A stretch of 64,000 nt of DNA from Tetracentron sinense (GCA_015143295.1 CM026570.1:6038047-6102046); one strand, 5' to 3'. Numbered from the stretch's first letter, positions 21,846 to 34,085 are shown. Notes: a model not told the origin generated them from the letters alone. Program-made: numbers and translations.

Positions 21846-23345
21846 TGGACTACAGTAATTTTGAATAATAAATGGACATTTCTTCTATGTTTTAAACTTT
21901 TTCAGTAGATAATTAGTACGTAGTATGAATTCGACCAGGAAAAAAAGGTAGTAAAATATATGCCTAAAGTACATTACAATATAATCACTTATGTATTAAC
22001 TAGGTATATATAAGACCCAACCAAAATGGACCCATGAGGCGCAACGTAAACCCTAACCTGATCGCCCGGTTTGGGCGGGTTGACGGCTTAGGTCCAAAAT
22101 TGCCACCCTAGTTCTAACTTCTAACATAAATTTTCCATAATGAAAAAATCATTTTCTCATTGCACAATGCTTATGAAATGTAAGCTGCCCTTAAAGGGAT
22201 TATCTGGTAATAAAGCAATTTAATTTCCTCCAGTAACTAGTTCAAGTTTGAAGTCTCTCCATGGACAAAACATCATACTCAATGACAGCAAGAAAGACGT
22301 ACGTACGTACATGAAAAAGAGGCATAGATACCATGGAGTCCCACCACATTATCTTCTTCTCGCTTTTGCTATTTGCAGTATTTGCAGAGAGGGAGAGAGA
22401 GAATGTCAATCTACAACAAAGTGTATAAGATAAAAAAAGAACGCGAGTTCGGATCCTGGCATCACAGATTTGGACAAAGAAGACATCTCCATCCAAAATA
22501 CAAAAGTATAGAACACTCTCCCAATCTTATTCATTCCGAATATCGAACAAAATCTTAGTCCCACATGAAAAGAAAAAAGACTCTCTATTCTAAAACTATT
22601 CTCATTCATTTAATCTTTAAACTATCTTTTAATTCTTCTCCGAATCTCCGATTAGATCGATTGATGGTAAACTCTGCAAACTGTGACCAATTTTCAGTGC
22701 ATTTGATTCCCCGCGTCGGCATCTTTGTAAGTGTTTGTAAGTGTGTTGTTGCTTTCTTGGTCTATTCATCACATGGATGTCTATTCTCTATATGCTTTGG
22801 GGCATGGTCGATCCACATACGTGCAACACGTGTATGGTGTCCCCATTGATGCAGATTCCTGTGATTATTTGTTTGATTTAGTCGATCTTTGTGAGTGAAC
22901 CTTCATCTTTACGAAGTTATTCAAATTTTCGACTATCTATGATGTATCTAGAGGTGGAAATTTGCATTACCTTGATATATAATCACCTGAGAAACATTTC
23001 TATGGTCATCTCTATTTCACAAACTGTACAACTTGGTAAACATTGATTCATAACTGGTTTTTAGGGGCTGATTCACATACTGGATCCAAATTGCATAACC
23101 AAGACCTAGAGTGGTGGCAATTAGCTAGCCAGTTTGGCACTGATCATCTCAATGATCACATGTAATTAACCCTGAATTGCACCAAATTATCGATCAGGTG
23201 GCGGGGTCAGGGGGGTTTTCAGTTATGAACTGGATAAGTTCTTATCAAGGATCGGTGAGGAGATAAATTCATAGCAAAGATTCGGATTGGCAACGAAAAG
23301 GGTCCTCAATATCTTTGTAGGGACAATTGATCCTCTCAAAGCACC
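21846..23345 (-). other. Conserved distal flank blocks (unit 2)
   Basis: 22240-22510 matches the block beginning at 2101; 22650-22800 matches 7245-7350; 23090-23345 matches 8140-8460. The short frames here differ in every unit and are not called. Confidence 0.6.
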
Positions 23346-24390
23346 CAATGCAGTATGGATGGGTCGGATACTTATTTAAAATGAGATCTTACGTAGGAGG
23401 CTGTTGCCCATTAGAACTATAATGTCTGTCACCATTTGTGTTATGTATTGAGCCTGATTGCACCAGGCCCAGTAAGTTTATGCTATAGCAGGCAGTCGCA
23501 GGGGCTTGAGGCGAAGCCCCTGTAACAAAAGTTTCTTAGGGTTTCCTCCACTGAAATTTGAAGACCGGATATATAAATTATATTCGTGTCTAGGGTTTCT
23601 AGGAGAGTGAAAAACAAGTTTTAGAGAGAGAGAGAGAGAGTGAGAACTGTTGGGAAATCCATGTAGTGAATGAGAAATTGACCCGACAAAGATACCCGAT
23701 GTGTGACCCGATTGACCCAACGAATAACTTGAATTGTACCGAACCAAGTACGGGTCTGAGCCTGAGTTTGGGTTTTACCCGCTTTGATCTATTCTTTAAA
23801 TGAGTTTTCAGTTGGTGTTTCAAACTTCCAGTAACTATTTTTCTTTTTGTTTTTTGTGTCACTTCCAAACAGCCACCTCTGTTCGAATAGACACAAGGAA
23901 GTTTATAAAGTAGACCTCCATTCCTGCATTCAAATTATCAGTTTTAATAATTTCTCTCTCTCTTCTGCATTGTTATTGGTTCGAGTACATACATTTGTCG
24001 GTTTGGTGGGTTCTGCAGATTGAAGTGTTGCATCTCCATAATCGAAATATGTTCTATCTTGAGAGATAATTACTCATCAACCTTGAGCACCAAGAGAGAG
24101 TAAATTCATCTTAAGGAAACTGTGAATCAAAGGACTCGGATTTGCTGTTTATTTTCCATTTAGGTGCTGTTTCAGTTTGCTGTAATTCAAAAAATACAAA
24201 TACAGTGAGTTCTTTACTTCTTGCTTCAGTTTCCTTATTGTTGTTATTGATACATCTAAATTCATTAGTTATTTTCTGGATAATTAGAATTACAAGAACC
24301 ATATAACAGCTTGGCTCATTTTTTGCCTCTGAGCATAGTGGAATTGGTGTGTATCCGTGGATGTAGGCATCTTTGACCAACCCACATAAG
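23346..24390 (+). mobile_element. Copia-like LTR remnant
   Basis: Ends with GTGGATGTAGGCATCTTTGA and a degenerate AACCCACATAA at 24356-24388, the pattern common at the R-U5 end of plant Copia LTRs (compare 45960-46000). The stretch 23600-23640 contains a GA-rich microsatellite. Boundaries and target duplication were not found. Confidence 0.4.
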
Positions 24391-24393
24391 GGT

Positions 24394-24620
24394 AATGCTA
24401 GCTCTACTTTCTTTGAAACTCCCTTTTTTCAAGGGAAAGACATGTGTTGTTGTCTTCCAAAGATATTCAAAGATACTCAATAGAGAGAGAAGTAGGACTA
24501 GTAGACAGTGGCAAAGTTGAAGCGTTCAATAGTTCTTCGGCCTATCCAAAGAAAGAGACATGTGTTTTGCACTAGCACTCCGTCTAATCAAAAAGAGGGT
24601 GAAAGAAAGCGGTACTAGCA
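24394..24620. mobile_element. GGGTAATGCTAG MITE
   Basis: The left end GGGTAATGCTAGCTCTACTT and the right end GGTACTAGCATATCC are inverted. It contains two copies of GACATGTGTT in the interior. Related to the outer elements at 11694 and 17915. Confidence 0.5.
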
Positions 24621-25491
24621 TATCCAACCACATAAATCTTTGTGTTCTTGTTTGCATTCATGTTTTCATTCTGTCATTTGCTTATCATTGTGAGAGAAAG
24701 AGAGAGCATACTAACAAAGTTTGCTATTTTTTAAAAGAAAGTTACGACTTTTTAATGAACAATTAATTCACCACGTATTTGCGATTTTTGAGAAGTGAAA
24801 ATGCGAATTTTCAAAAAGTAATAAAATTTCAAATTTCTCAAATAAATATGTAAAATACATATAATTTTTTTATATAATTTTAGTTCAGCAAAAATATTTA
24901 AGCATAGATGAGAAACTATTTCTATTACTTCACTATTTGGAAAAGAAAAAGAACAAAATGAAAGTAGTTTTACACAAATCTTTATTAGGCCCTAGATTTT
25001 CCCATAAATCACCTTTTTAAATAAATAAATTTAGGGTATTCCTCTCCTATTTAAATATGAGCCAAAGCGCAGCTTGAAAATATTTGATAGAGACGTGGAG
25101 CTCCCCATTTTAATTCAAAATGCGGTGGAAGACTAGCACCTTTCTTATTATGACATATCGATTGATCGCTAATTAATATCAAACTAAAAAACTAGTTTTA
25201 TTATATTGTCTAACATTTATTATTTTAATTACTTTTTGTAGTTAAAAATGTCTATTAAGTCGACTACCAAGGGTTCACAAAAGAAGAGGGTCTGCCTAAT
25301 TCTAAGGGATGAGAATTTTACAAACAAAGGGGAGGTGGAGCAGATTATGGGCAACTATTATTAAAGTACTCTCAGAAGATATTGCCCAATTTAAGGACAA
25401 TTTTGAGCTCCCGAGAGCGGAAGTAACTATGGATAGCGAGTTGTTTTGGTTATTTGTAGATTTTCAGAAATGAGAAATTATATGAGACGTT
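24621..25491. other. AT-rich intergenic DNA
   Basis: No gene is seen. It contains ATATCGATTGATCGCTAATT at 25156, related to the palindrome cluster at 27965-28185. The stretch 25250-25440 resembles coding DNA weakly (AAGTACTCTCAGAAGATATT), but no frame is maintained. Confidence 0.35.
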
Positions 25492-27740
25492 TGTGAGCAC
25501 GGGATTTTCCTACCCACTTTCACATTTATATGGTTTGACTTGAGAGTCACCACCTATTCATTCTTAAGGATAGGTACCGGATGGTCGGATAAGGTCTTAT
25601 TGGTCTTTACAGAGTTAGGGTAAGCGGTTCGATTAAGCCCCGGGGAAGGTGTTAGGCACCCCAGGACCCCCGTTTTATAAGAGTTACCTACTTTCTAATT
25701 TAAGGCAAAGTTTAATCTCAATATTAGTTAAAATGTCAAAGTATTTAAGTGAATGCTAATCCAAGAAAAAGATAAAGTTAGATGGCTAGGATCGAACCCG
25801 AGTAGGGTTGCCTACATACTCACCAGGGTGAGATCAGACCGAGCGTAGTTCTGGCACATGAGCTCGTGCCAAGGCTAAGGGGTAGTGTTGTGTGTGCATA
25901 GGATGGTCGGGGGTCTAGCCCATGGGCTAGGGTTTAGTTGACCGGGGAGGTCAAGTGCTCAAGGATGAGTCTAACCGCGGTTAGAAGGATATAACTATGG
26001 TTAGGGACTAACCATAGTTAAGGAAAGCCTAGTAAGTTTCTTTTTAGGCTTTGCATTTTTCATATTTTTTTTGGTTTTTTATGATTTTATGTGGATTTTT
26101 CAACTAGGGAAGCTTAACTAGGGTTAAAAGTTAATCAGGGTTGAACTAACCCTGGTTAGGATCATGGTCTATGGTCCAAACACGGGCTTGGCACGTGGCA
26201 AGGCCTCGGTGGGTCTGGAGGATCTTGATTTGGGCCTGGGCTTTGGGCCAAGGCTGCTGTTCAGGTAGTGTAGGGAATGGAGGTAATTGGTTTACCACCA
26301 TTCTCAATACAGTGAATGTTGAAAATGGCGGTAAAGCCTTTACCGCCATTCCTGTTTTACAGGAACAGCAGATAGGCCATCAATGGGGGAGATCAAGGGA
26401 GGTAGCTAGTGGACAGGTGGGCCCATGGGAAGATTTAGGAAACACGCCACATGTCCTGGGCTCAGTATGGGCCTTGGGCTTGGCTTAGATTAGGCCCACA
26501 AGGCCCCTGTTATCACTATTCAGAAATAGTAGAATGTTGGTAATATGTTTACCGATATTCTGCACAACTTTAGTTTAATGTCATTTAACCCTAGTTAAGC
26601 TAACCCCTGGAGCCTGGAAAGCTCAGGGAAGATAGAGAGGAGTCTCACGCATCCAATTCAGGCCATGGAATGGACTAGGGCCTCACCACATGTGGCCTGT
26701 GGCCTCTGCAACAACCAACATAAAAAATGGCGGTAGTTATTCTACTGCCATTAGTGATTTTCTATAGAAAAATAAAAAACAACCTGATGTGCTGTTCCAC
26801 GATGCATCAAGGGGGTTCCTCATAAACTGAGGACTACACAAAAATCTAGTGGAGGTGGGAGAGGGTTTGTGCACTGTGGTGTGCGTGTGTGGGAGTTCAT
26901 GGGGTTCCATTGCCTATGGAGGAGGCAGGGAACCCCTCCTATCGAGCTAAACAATGGCCAATACCTCTTGGAAATGACCAGGGGTTTACATGGGGCCTAA
27001 AAGAAACTGGAACAGGGGTAGGGAGGGTCCCTACCCTACTGAGCTGCCTGCTACAGTGGCTGAGGGTGGCTGTCCACAGTGGTGTCACTGCTACAGGTGC
27101 TGGCCTTCAGATTTGGGGATATTTCGGAGGTTTGGGGTTGCTAGGGGCTTCGAACTTGGTCAGGGGTTCCCCAGAGGAGTTTTGGCATGGTTTTACAGTG
27201 TATGGGGTGTTGGTATTATAGGAAGTGGGTGTTGAGGACATGGTGGGCATTAGGACAGAGATAGGTGGAGGTTGCAGCCACGTGGAGGAGGTTCTGAAGG
27301 TGCTCAGAGGCGTGGGGGAAGGCTTGGAGGGTTGGTGGTGCAGGGGTGGCGCTGCAAACACGCAACAGCAGACATGGCAGTAGATCATCTACCGCCACTC
27401 AAAACTTAGGCAAAAATTTGAATGTCAGTAGAGTGACTACCGACATTATGAGATTTAAAATTTTGAATGGCCGGGCCCCCTTGCAAGGCTTGGCTTGGGT
27501 TCTTGGGCCCATGCTTGGGCCTAGCTTGGTTTCCTACTGGTTTTGGGCCCTAAGGGCTTGGGTCTACCTAGGGCTTGGGCTAGGGTTAGTTAGGGCTACC
27601 TAGGGTTTAGGCTTACCTATGGTTTAGACTAGGGTTGTCCTAGGGCTTAGGTGAGGTTGACCTAGGGTTAGGATTGAACTAACCATGGTTAATTTGGTTA
27701 ACTATGGTTAAAGGGGTGGTGTAAAAATGGGTTGCTGACA
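25492..27740 (+). mobile_element. Solo LTR of a long-LTR retrotransposon, copy A
   Basis: A 2249-bp unit starting TGTGAGCACGGG and ending GGGTTGCTGACA, flanked by ACGTT (25487-25491) and AAGTT (27741-27745), a 5-bp target duplication with one mismatch. It is homologous along its first part to 55567-57893, sharing CTACCCACTTTCACATTT, GGGGAAGGTGTTAGGCACCC and GAGATCAGACCGAGCGTAGT. No internal retrotransposon region is attached, so it is read as a solo LTR. Its length suggests a Ty3/Gypsy lineage with long LTRs (Tat/Ogre type), but that is inference. The frames at 26171-26488, 26889-27388 and 27346-27603 lie inside it and are not genes. Confidence 0.75.
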
Positions 27741-29288
27741 AAGTTGGTGCATAATTGTTTGTATATTTTTATAAATGAGAAGTTGTATGAGACGTTAGTG
27801 TATACTAATTAATGGGTTGTATGAATGTACTCAAAGTGCTCATCTTGCATAATAGACATACAAACATCTTATAATAACCTTATATTAAAATTAAGCTAAT
27901 TTTAATAAATTTATAATTATCTTATTGTAATATTACATTGTAGTTAACAAAAAAAAAAAAAATTGTATGGACAGATCGATCATAATTACACAACAATCGC
28001 TATCTGATATCGATCGATACCAAATAGCGATTGATCACTGTTATATCGATCAATGATATTAGATAGAGATTGATCAATCTTATATCGATCGATCTATATA
28101 TATTAGATAGTGATTGATCGATCGATATAGGATAATGATCAATCGATAGCAGATAATGATCGATTGATAATAAGAATGACCAGTTGCTGATATATTAGCG
28201 ATCTGAATAATAAAATCATTCAATTGACTTGGTATTATTGATCTAACGTTACACAATCCAAATAAGTCGAAAATCACATCTATTTGACCCTAACATGATT
28301 ATAAATTAACCAATGTTCATACAATTTCTCATTTCTAAAAATGTACGACAAATGATTATATACCAAATGTCTCATACAATTTATCATTTCTAAAACTTTA
28401 TGAATAACTGAAGCAACTTGTTATCCACAGTTTCTTCCTCTTCCGATGGTCTCAAAATTGTCCCTAATTTGACAATATCTTCTGGGAGTACTTCAATGAC
28501 GACTTCTTATAATTTGATCCACCTCCCATTTGCTTGTAGAATTCTTCTCCCTTGGGATTGGGTGTGCCCTCTTCTTTTGTGGATCTTGGTTGTCAACTTA
28601 AAAGACATTTTTAGCTACAAAAATTCATTAAAATAATAAACATTAAAAAATATAATAAAATTGAATTTTCAATTTCTATCAATTAGCAGTCAATTGATAT
28701 GTCATATCAATCGATCGATATGACATATCGATTGATCGCTATCTCATATCGATTCATTGCTATGACTTATCAATATTGAAAATACAAATGCAGTATATGA
28801 ATGAAGAAATGTACAAATTAAGGAAAAACCCCTTAAATGAAAAAAACAAAAGAAAAATGAAGAGCTTGGATTACATTTAAACACTAAAACAATGAAAAAA
28901 GTCTACAAATATAATGAATGTTACAAATGAAGATGATCAGAGCACTTTAAATGAAAAAAAAAACCAGTAGAATAAAGTATTGATTTGAATGAATTCAAAC
29001 TCCAAAACGGCAATTAAACGGAAAAATGAAAGAATAAAGAAGATATTTGAATGGATTTAAACTCTAAAACGACAAAAAAAATTGTATGAACGAAGAGAAT
29101 ATTACAAATGAAGATGATAATGTATATGACAAATTCTTACCTCCACACCCTATGAATTGCGTCGAACAAGCTAGAATTAGATCCTATTTTTCATGCGTAA
29201 AAGGAATAGGAACATAGATACCGCTAATAGTTACTTTAAAATAAAAGTGCCTATAAATGGTGCCTACAATTAACTGAACACGTGTTAA
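27741..29288. other. AT-rich intergenic DNA with palindrome clusters
   Basis: No gene is seen. GAAATGAGAAATTGTATGAG-like sequence occurs just left of the solo LTR (25468-25488), at 27773-27795, and inverted at 28320-28400, suggesting an older element into which the solo LTR inserted. Confidence 0.4.
27965..28185. repeat. Cluster of ATCGATCGAT palindromes
   Basis: Repeated palindromic segments such as GATATCGATCGATA, TATATCGATCGATC and GATTGATCGATCGATAT, separated by AT-rich spacers of irregular length. A second cluster is at 28680-28775 (GACATATCGATTGATCG), and a single copy is at 25156. Confidence 0.7.
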
Positions 29289-29539
29289 TTGTGTTCGGTT
29301 GTCTATGCTACCCATGGTTACGCCCCTACTCTCGCCACAAACTTGATTCTCCCTCTCGCCCCTGTGTATTCCTTGGCTATTCTCTCACTTAAAGTGCCTA
29401 TAAATGCTTTGATCAATCAACATAACACCTCTCCCTCTCCCGTCATGTCGTCTTTGACGAGTTTGTGTTTCCCTATCCTTCTTATTTTCCTTCTTCTTTT
29501 CCTACACAATTCCATCCCTCGTTCCCCCTCCCACACTGA

Positions 29540-31465
29540 AGCTTGTGTTCACGTACTAGTCTTGCATGGCTCACCATCTTCTGGGCGGCCTACACTTCCT
29601 CTTGCTTTGCCTTCATCCTCATCACGTCTGCTCACTACTGTCGTTGGTTCATCTCCCTCACTTGCAGCTCCTACACCACTCTCCACATCTCTTGCCACAT
29701 CACCAGTCCCTCCCACCCAGCCACCTTCCCACCAACCTGCATCACCTAGATCTTTGATTGTGCCTCACGTCCCACCACCTGAACCTGAGCCTACCCCATT
29801 TACCTCCTCATCTCCTCTGTTGGCCAAGTCACCCAATACTTCACCTTGCACTCATTCCATGACCACCTGAGCTCAAAATGACATTTTAAAATCCAACCCC
29901 AAGTATTTGAATGTTACTACCAAACACAGCCTCCGAAATTCACTTGAGCCAACTTGTGTCACACAGGCCTTGCGTGATCCTAAATGGTGTAGTGCCATGT
30001 CGGACGAGTTTAATGCTTGCTCCACAATGGTACGTGGGATCTTGTTCCCTCTCACTCCTCCCAAAATCTCATTGGATGCAAATGGGTGTTCCGTGTTAAA
30101 CGGAAATTGGATGGTACAATTGACCGCTATAAAGCACAACTAGGTTCTAAAGGTTTTCATCAACATCCAGACATTGACTATATAGAAACATTTAGTCGGG
30201 TTGTCAAACCCACCACAATTCGGATTGGGCTTAGCCTTGCTCTCCAACACAATTGGAAAATTTGTCAACTTGACATAAATAATGCCTTCCTCCATGGCTC
30301 ACCTTCAGAGGAGGTATATATGTCTCAACCACCGGGGTTCACTGATCCGATGTTTCCCTCTCATGTCTGCAAGCTTAGGCGAGTCCTTTAATGCCTTCCT
30401 CCACGTGCTTAGTTCTTTTTTGCGCTCCTATGGGTTCATGAATACCAAATCTGACCCATCACTATTTACTTATACTTGCCATGATGTCGTTATCTACTTC
30501 CTTGTATATGTTGATGATCTTATTGTTACAGGAAGTCATGACAACCAAATATCTCGCTTCATTAGTGCTCTCTCACAGCGGTTCTCTGTCAAAGACTTGG
30601 GACTCCTTCACAACTTTCTCAGTGTTGAGGTCATTCACACTACTCATGGCCTATTTCTTACAACAAAAATACATTCGTGATCTTCTCGTTCGGACTCACA
30701 TGGACGGCACCATTTAGGTTAGCACTCCACTTTCCATCAATGGCTCACTTGTCCTTCACGATGGTTCTGCTCCACCCGATGCAATCAAGTATTGTAGTGT
30801 AATTGGTACCTTACAGTATCTTAATCTCACACGTCCGGGCATCTCTTTTGCTGTAAACAAACTATCCCAATTTATGCACCATGCTACAGAAATACATTGG
30901 ACAGCCGCGAAGCGCTTACTTCACTATCTCAAAAGTACCATTTTTCATGGTTTATTTCTTCCGCGGAATATGTCTTCATCTCTCCATGCCTACTTCGATG
31001 TTGATGGGGCTGGCAACCTTGATGACCGCACATCTACAACTGCCTATATTGTGTATCTTGGTGGAAATCCCATCTCTTGGAGTTCCCACAAACAACGTTT
31101 AGTTGCTCGCTCCTCAACTGAAGCTGAGTATCGTGCAATTGCCTCCACCGCCGCTAAACTCTCTTAGATTCAATCCTTACTTCATGAGCTTGGTGTCCGT
31201 CCTTCTCAACCTCTAGTGATCTACTGTGACAATGTTGGAGCTAATTATGTGTGTGCAAATCCTGTTTTTCATTCTCCTATGAAACACATTGCCATCGATT
31301 TTTATTTTGTCCGTTACAAAGTCTCTCAAGGCATACATCGTGTGCTCATGTTGCCAGTGCTGATCAGCTTGCCGATGCACTCACCAAGCCTCTCTCTCGC
31401 CAACGATTATCTATTCTTCGGCACAAGATTGGTGTCTCTAATGGGAGCACCATCTTGCAGGGGCG
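29540..31465 (+). pseudogene. Decayed Copia polyprotein (RT and RNase H)
   Basis: In order: a Ser/Pro-rich linker (29560-29870), the start of reverse transcriptase (ALRDPKW, then GCKWVFRVKR and QLDINNAFLHG near 30070-30300), the catalytic YVDD in FLVYVDDLIVTG near 30500-30535, and an RNase H domain (SSTEAEYRA near 31110-31140, then IYCDN near 31216). The frame shifts near 30010 and 30650. The segment that normally holds the YGLKQAPRAW-type motif is missing near 30385, and stops occur at about 30715 and 31165. It is clearly non-functional. Gag, protease and most of integrase are absent. It lies in the 3' flank of GRX copy 3. Confidence 0.88.
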
Positions 31466-31735
31466 TGTAGAACCTAAGCCATCCAAGCCATCAACACAGG
31501 CTGAACAAGTTAACCCATATCCGTTGGATTATAGCTAGCTATACAAGCTAGATATGCTTAATTCATGGAATTATTTCTATCTTTATCTGTAACTATTTTT
31601 AGTTAGGATAAAGTCTGTTTTGATTCATATTGATCTTGTAAAGGCTGTAAACTTGTATATATGGTTATATACATCACAAAGAATAATGAAAATCAAGTTT
31701 TCCATTCAAACAATATTCAGAATTTATAACTTGTA
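31466..31735 (+). mobile_element. Probable 3' LTR of the decayed Copia element
   Basis: A purine tract CAGGGGCG at 31458-31465 is followed by TGTAGAACC and an AT-rich segment ending before the GRX 3' flank resumes at about 31738 (GTATTGGTACGATTGCACTG). No matching 5' LTR was found in the window, so the end is approximate. Confidence 0.5.
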
Positions 31736-31796
31736 TTGGTACGATTGCACTGCGCTTATTCTCCTATGTTCATGGTGTTTAGAGCAAGTCAGTACA

Positions 31797-32108
31797 TTAC
31801 ACCCATACATAAGCCCGTAGAAGCCATCGTCTGAGAGAGCCATTGAGTTGAAGGGTCATTACATCGCCAGCTCCGCCCACCAACTTGCCGCCGATGAACA
31901 CGGCTGGTACTGCTGGATTCAGGCCCATTGTCAACAGTGCCCTCTCTATGTCTCCTCCGTTGGGGTCCTCGTCGAGCTGATCATGAACAAAGGGGTAGGC
32001 TCCAAGTTCGGTAAAGAGTGTCTTGATAGTGTGGCACATGCAACGATTGCTCCTACTGAAGATCACAACTGGCTTTTGAGACCCCAACATCATCACCCTC
32101 TGGGCCAT
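31797..32108 (-). CDS. CC-type glutaredoxin, copy 3, catalytic Cys replaced
   Basis: An intact 103-residue reading frame aligning with copies 1 and 2 throughout, but the active site reads RCMC at residues 22-25. The first Cys codon TGT is CGT, a single transition. The first Cys is the nucleophile in glutaredoxins, so thiol-transfer activity is expected to be lost, while folding or TGA binding could remain. Other changes are an inserted Asp at residue 43, Leu for the conserved Cys in MGCNP, and C-terminus AYVWV for AGAIWV. AVP and GG glutathione-site motifs are kept. Its TATA-like box is altered from CTATATAAATAG to CTAGATAAATAG. It may be a pseudogene that still has an open frame, or a non-catalytic adaptor. 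Confidence 0.85.
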   Translation of the reverse strand: MAQRVMMLGSQKPVVIFSRSNRCMCHTIKTLFTELGAYPFVHDQLDEDPNGGDIERALLTMGLNPAVPAVFIGGKLVGGAGDVMTLQLNGSLRRWLLRAYVWV

Positions 32109-32451
32109 TCGGATTAATACTGATCTAATTAGGACGACAAAGCGCGTCGGAGGTTGGTCGAGTTTGGATCAAAATAAGAGAGAAATTAGGGAAGAAGAAA
32201 ACACTAAGAGGCTTTGCTGTGAGGAACTTGAGTTCCCATGCAGACCTATTTATCTAGGGTGGTGGACGACATTCTTTAACAGAAACAAATTGCAAAAGAA
32301 CAAAGAAAAGAGAATTTGTTTGTTTTAGATTTTCGGTGGATTCCCAAATAACCCTATCCTCTAGGGTTATAGCCGGATTCTGGGGAATCCGGTTATGCTC
32401 CTGAGTTCACCACGTGTTCCTTTTGACACTCCTTAACTGCGGTTAAGATTC
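32109..32451 (-). promoter_or_regulatory. Promoter of GRX copy 3
   Basis: Homologous to the other copies, but the TATA-like box at about 32247-32259 reads CTAGATAAATAG on the minus strand. The segment GGATTCCCAAATAACC is at 32339-32354. From 32360 it runs into a TGTTCCTTTTGACAC-family MITE fragment. Confidence 0.6.
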
Positions 32452-32467
32452 ATCCACCCCTAGGGTT

Positions 32468-32840
32468 TTTTTTTTTTGATATTTGAACTAGCCAAACACA
32501 CTCAACACACACCCACAAGACACACACACACACACGCCCTACAATCTCAACTTCAAGCCTATAACCACACACACCCCTCAAAAAAGAGGGGTGAGGTGGG
32601 AGTACTTGAAGGAGAAGGTCCCTACAGTCGTTAAACGAGGTGGGATAAATGGGCTAACAGCTCATAAGAGAGCAACACACACCACATTGTTTTTGTCTTT
32701 TTTTGATATTTGAACTAACCAAACACACTCAACACACACCCACAAGACACACACACACACCCTACAATCTCAACTTCAAGCCTATAACCACAAACACCCC
32801 TCAAAAAAGAGGGGTGAGGTAGGAGTACTTGAAGGAGAAG
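32468..32840 (-). mobile_element. Dimeric SINE-like insertion with 16-bp target duplication
   Basis: Flanked by identical 16-bp repeats ATCCACCCCTAGGGTT at 32452-32467 and 32841-32856. A T-run at the left end corresponds to a poly(A) tail on the minus strand. The body is two related units (about 32477-32623 and 32705-32840), each with GATATTTGAACTA at the tail side and GGGGTGAGGT at the head side. Long target duplications and an A-tail fit target-primed insertion of a non-LTR element. No protein is encoded. It has inserted inside an older TGTCCCTTTT-family MITE. I cannot tell SINE from a short LINE tail. Confidence 0.75.
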
Positions 32841-32856
32841 ATCCACCCCTAGGGTT

Positions 32857-33602
32857 CACCCACTCATCCTTGGTTTTTTGGGGGTTTTGGTGGATGCATT
32901 ATGCATATGACATAGTGATACGAGAACTGGGTTTGCTGCAAGCCAACTAAAACTTGTGTTATCCGGACTGAATTATGATTTGATTCGGTTCTGAGATCTT
33001 ATGATTGGCATTAAAAAAAAACAGCACTATATCTATATTGGAGCATCTTTTGAGTTGGGATAAATTGGGGTTTATCCCATGAGACCAATTCCTAATCCCT
33101 TTTCTGTTCTGTAATAAGATTTGCATCCATTTCATGTAAAAAAAAAAAAAGGGAGTAGAAGAAGAATGTACAAAATGTTGAAAAGATAAGCCAAAATTCA
33201 ATCACCAACCATTTCACCCATCACATAATTTTGGATGGTGGTGATGAAATCATCATCACAACACCCCCAGCAGAGATAATGCAATTTGGGTCATGGCCCA
33301 CCCGCAGACTGAATGTCTAACCCATACCCCTTTGTTGAACCCGTCTAATTTTGAATAATAAATGGATAATTCTTCTATGTTTTTAAACTTTTTTGGTTGA
33401 TAATTAATAGTAAATATATGCCTAGAGTACATTACTATATAATCATTAATGTATTAATTAGGTATTAGACCCATCCAAAATCGACCTATGAGGCAAAACG
33501 TAAACTCTAACCTGACCACTCCGTTTGGGCGGGTTGACGGGTTAGGTCAAAATTGCCACCCTAGTTCTAACTTCTAACATAATGTTATTCCTTAAAAAAA
33601 AA
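32857..33602 (-). other. Conserved 5' flank (unit 3)
   Basis: Anchor blocks at 32967-32990 and 33037-33110 match the other minus-strand units. A run of A at 33139-33151 marks a local change. No gene. Confidence 0.6.
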
Positions 33603-33722
33603 AAAGTGTTTAAATATCAAGCGGAGCTTTGCACGGTGCGGAGCTCATAATTACACATTTTGCCACCGGTAGTGTGAAAAGGGAGCTCCGCACCGTGCAG
33701 AGCTCTGCATGAAAATAAATCC
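33603..33722. mobile_element. Hairpin MITE, GAGCTC family, compact copy
   Basis: AAGCGGAGCTTTGCACGGTG at left is inverted at right (GCTCCGCACCGTGCAGAGCT), with TTTTGCCACCGGTAGTGTGA in the centre. About 120 bp. Confidence 0.6.
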
Positions 33723-33793
33723 CAAAAAAAAATTCTTTTTTATTCATTGCAAAATGCTTAGATTGCTAGCCCTATTCTCCAGTACTGCATTCC

Positions 33794-34085
33794 GGCCTTG
33801 GATTGTCTCTGGGGAAGCCAGAAAGGGATTGTCTCGAGGTTCCATAGAATAGGTGACAAGTGGTGGAGAAGTCAAAATCATGGGGCCCATGATTTTGACT
33901 TCTCCACCCATAGTAAGACATGTGGTGATAAGTGTGTGAGAATAAGGGTGAGAGATATCAAATGGGGGAGAAGTCAAAATTATGGGGAGAAAATGGAATG
34001 ACTTCTCCCCATTTTTATGACAACTGTCGCACAATGTATGGAACACGAGAGCTCTTTCTGGTTTCACCAGAGACAATCCGAGGCC
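33794..34085. mobile_element. Mutator-like MITE, second copy
   Basis: Ends GGCCTTGGATTGTCTCTGG and GAGACAATCCGAGGCC are inverted and the interior matches 17027-17316 (GGTGGAGAAGTCAAAATCAT and its inverted counterpart). A clear 9-bp target duplication is not preserved here. Confidence 0.7.

Noticed and set aside
26171..27603. Several 80-110 codon frames with Gly- and Trp-rich translations
   Set aside because: All are inside the solo LTR at 25492-27740, overlap on both strands, and have no recognised domain.
29289..29540. Upstream part of the 193-codon frame as a host gene
   Set aside because: The frame continues into the Ser/Pro-rich Copia linker and then reverse transcriptase remnants, so it belongs to the retrotransposon.
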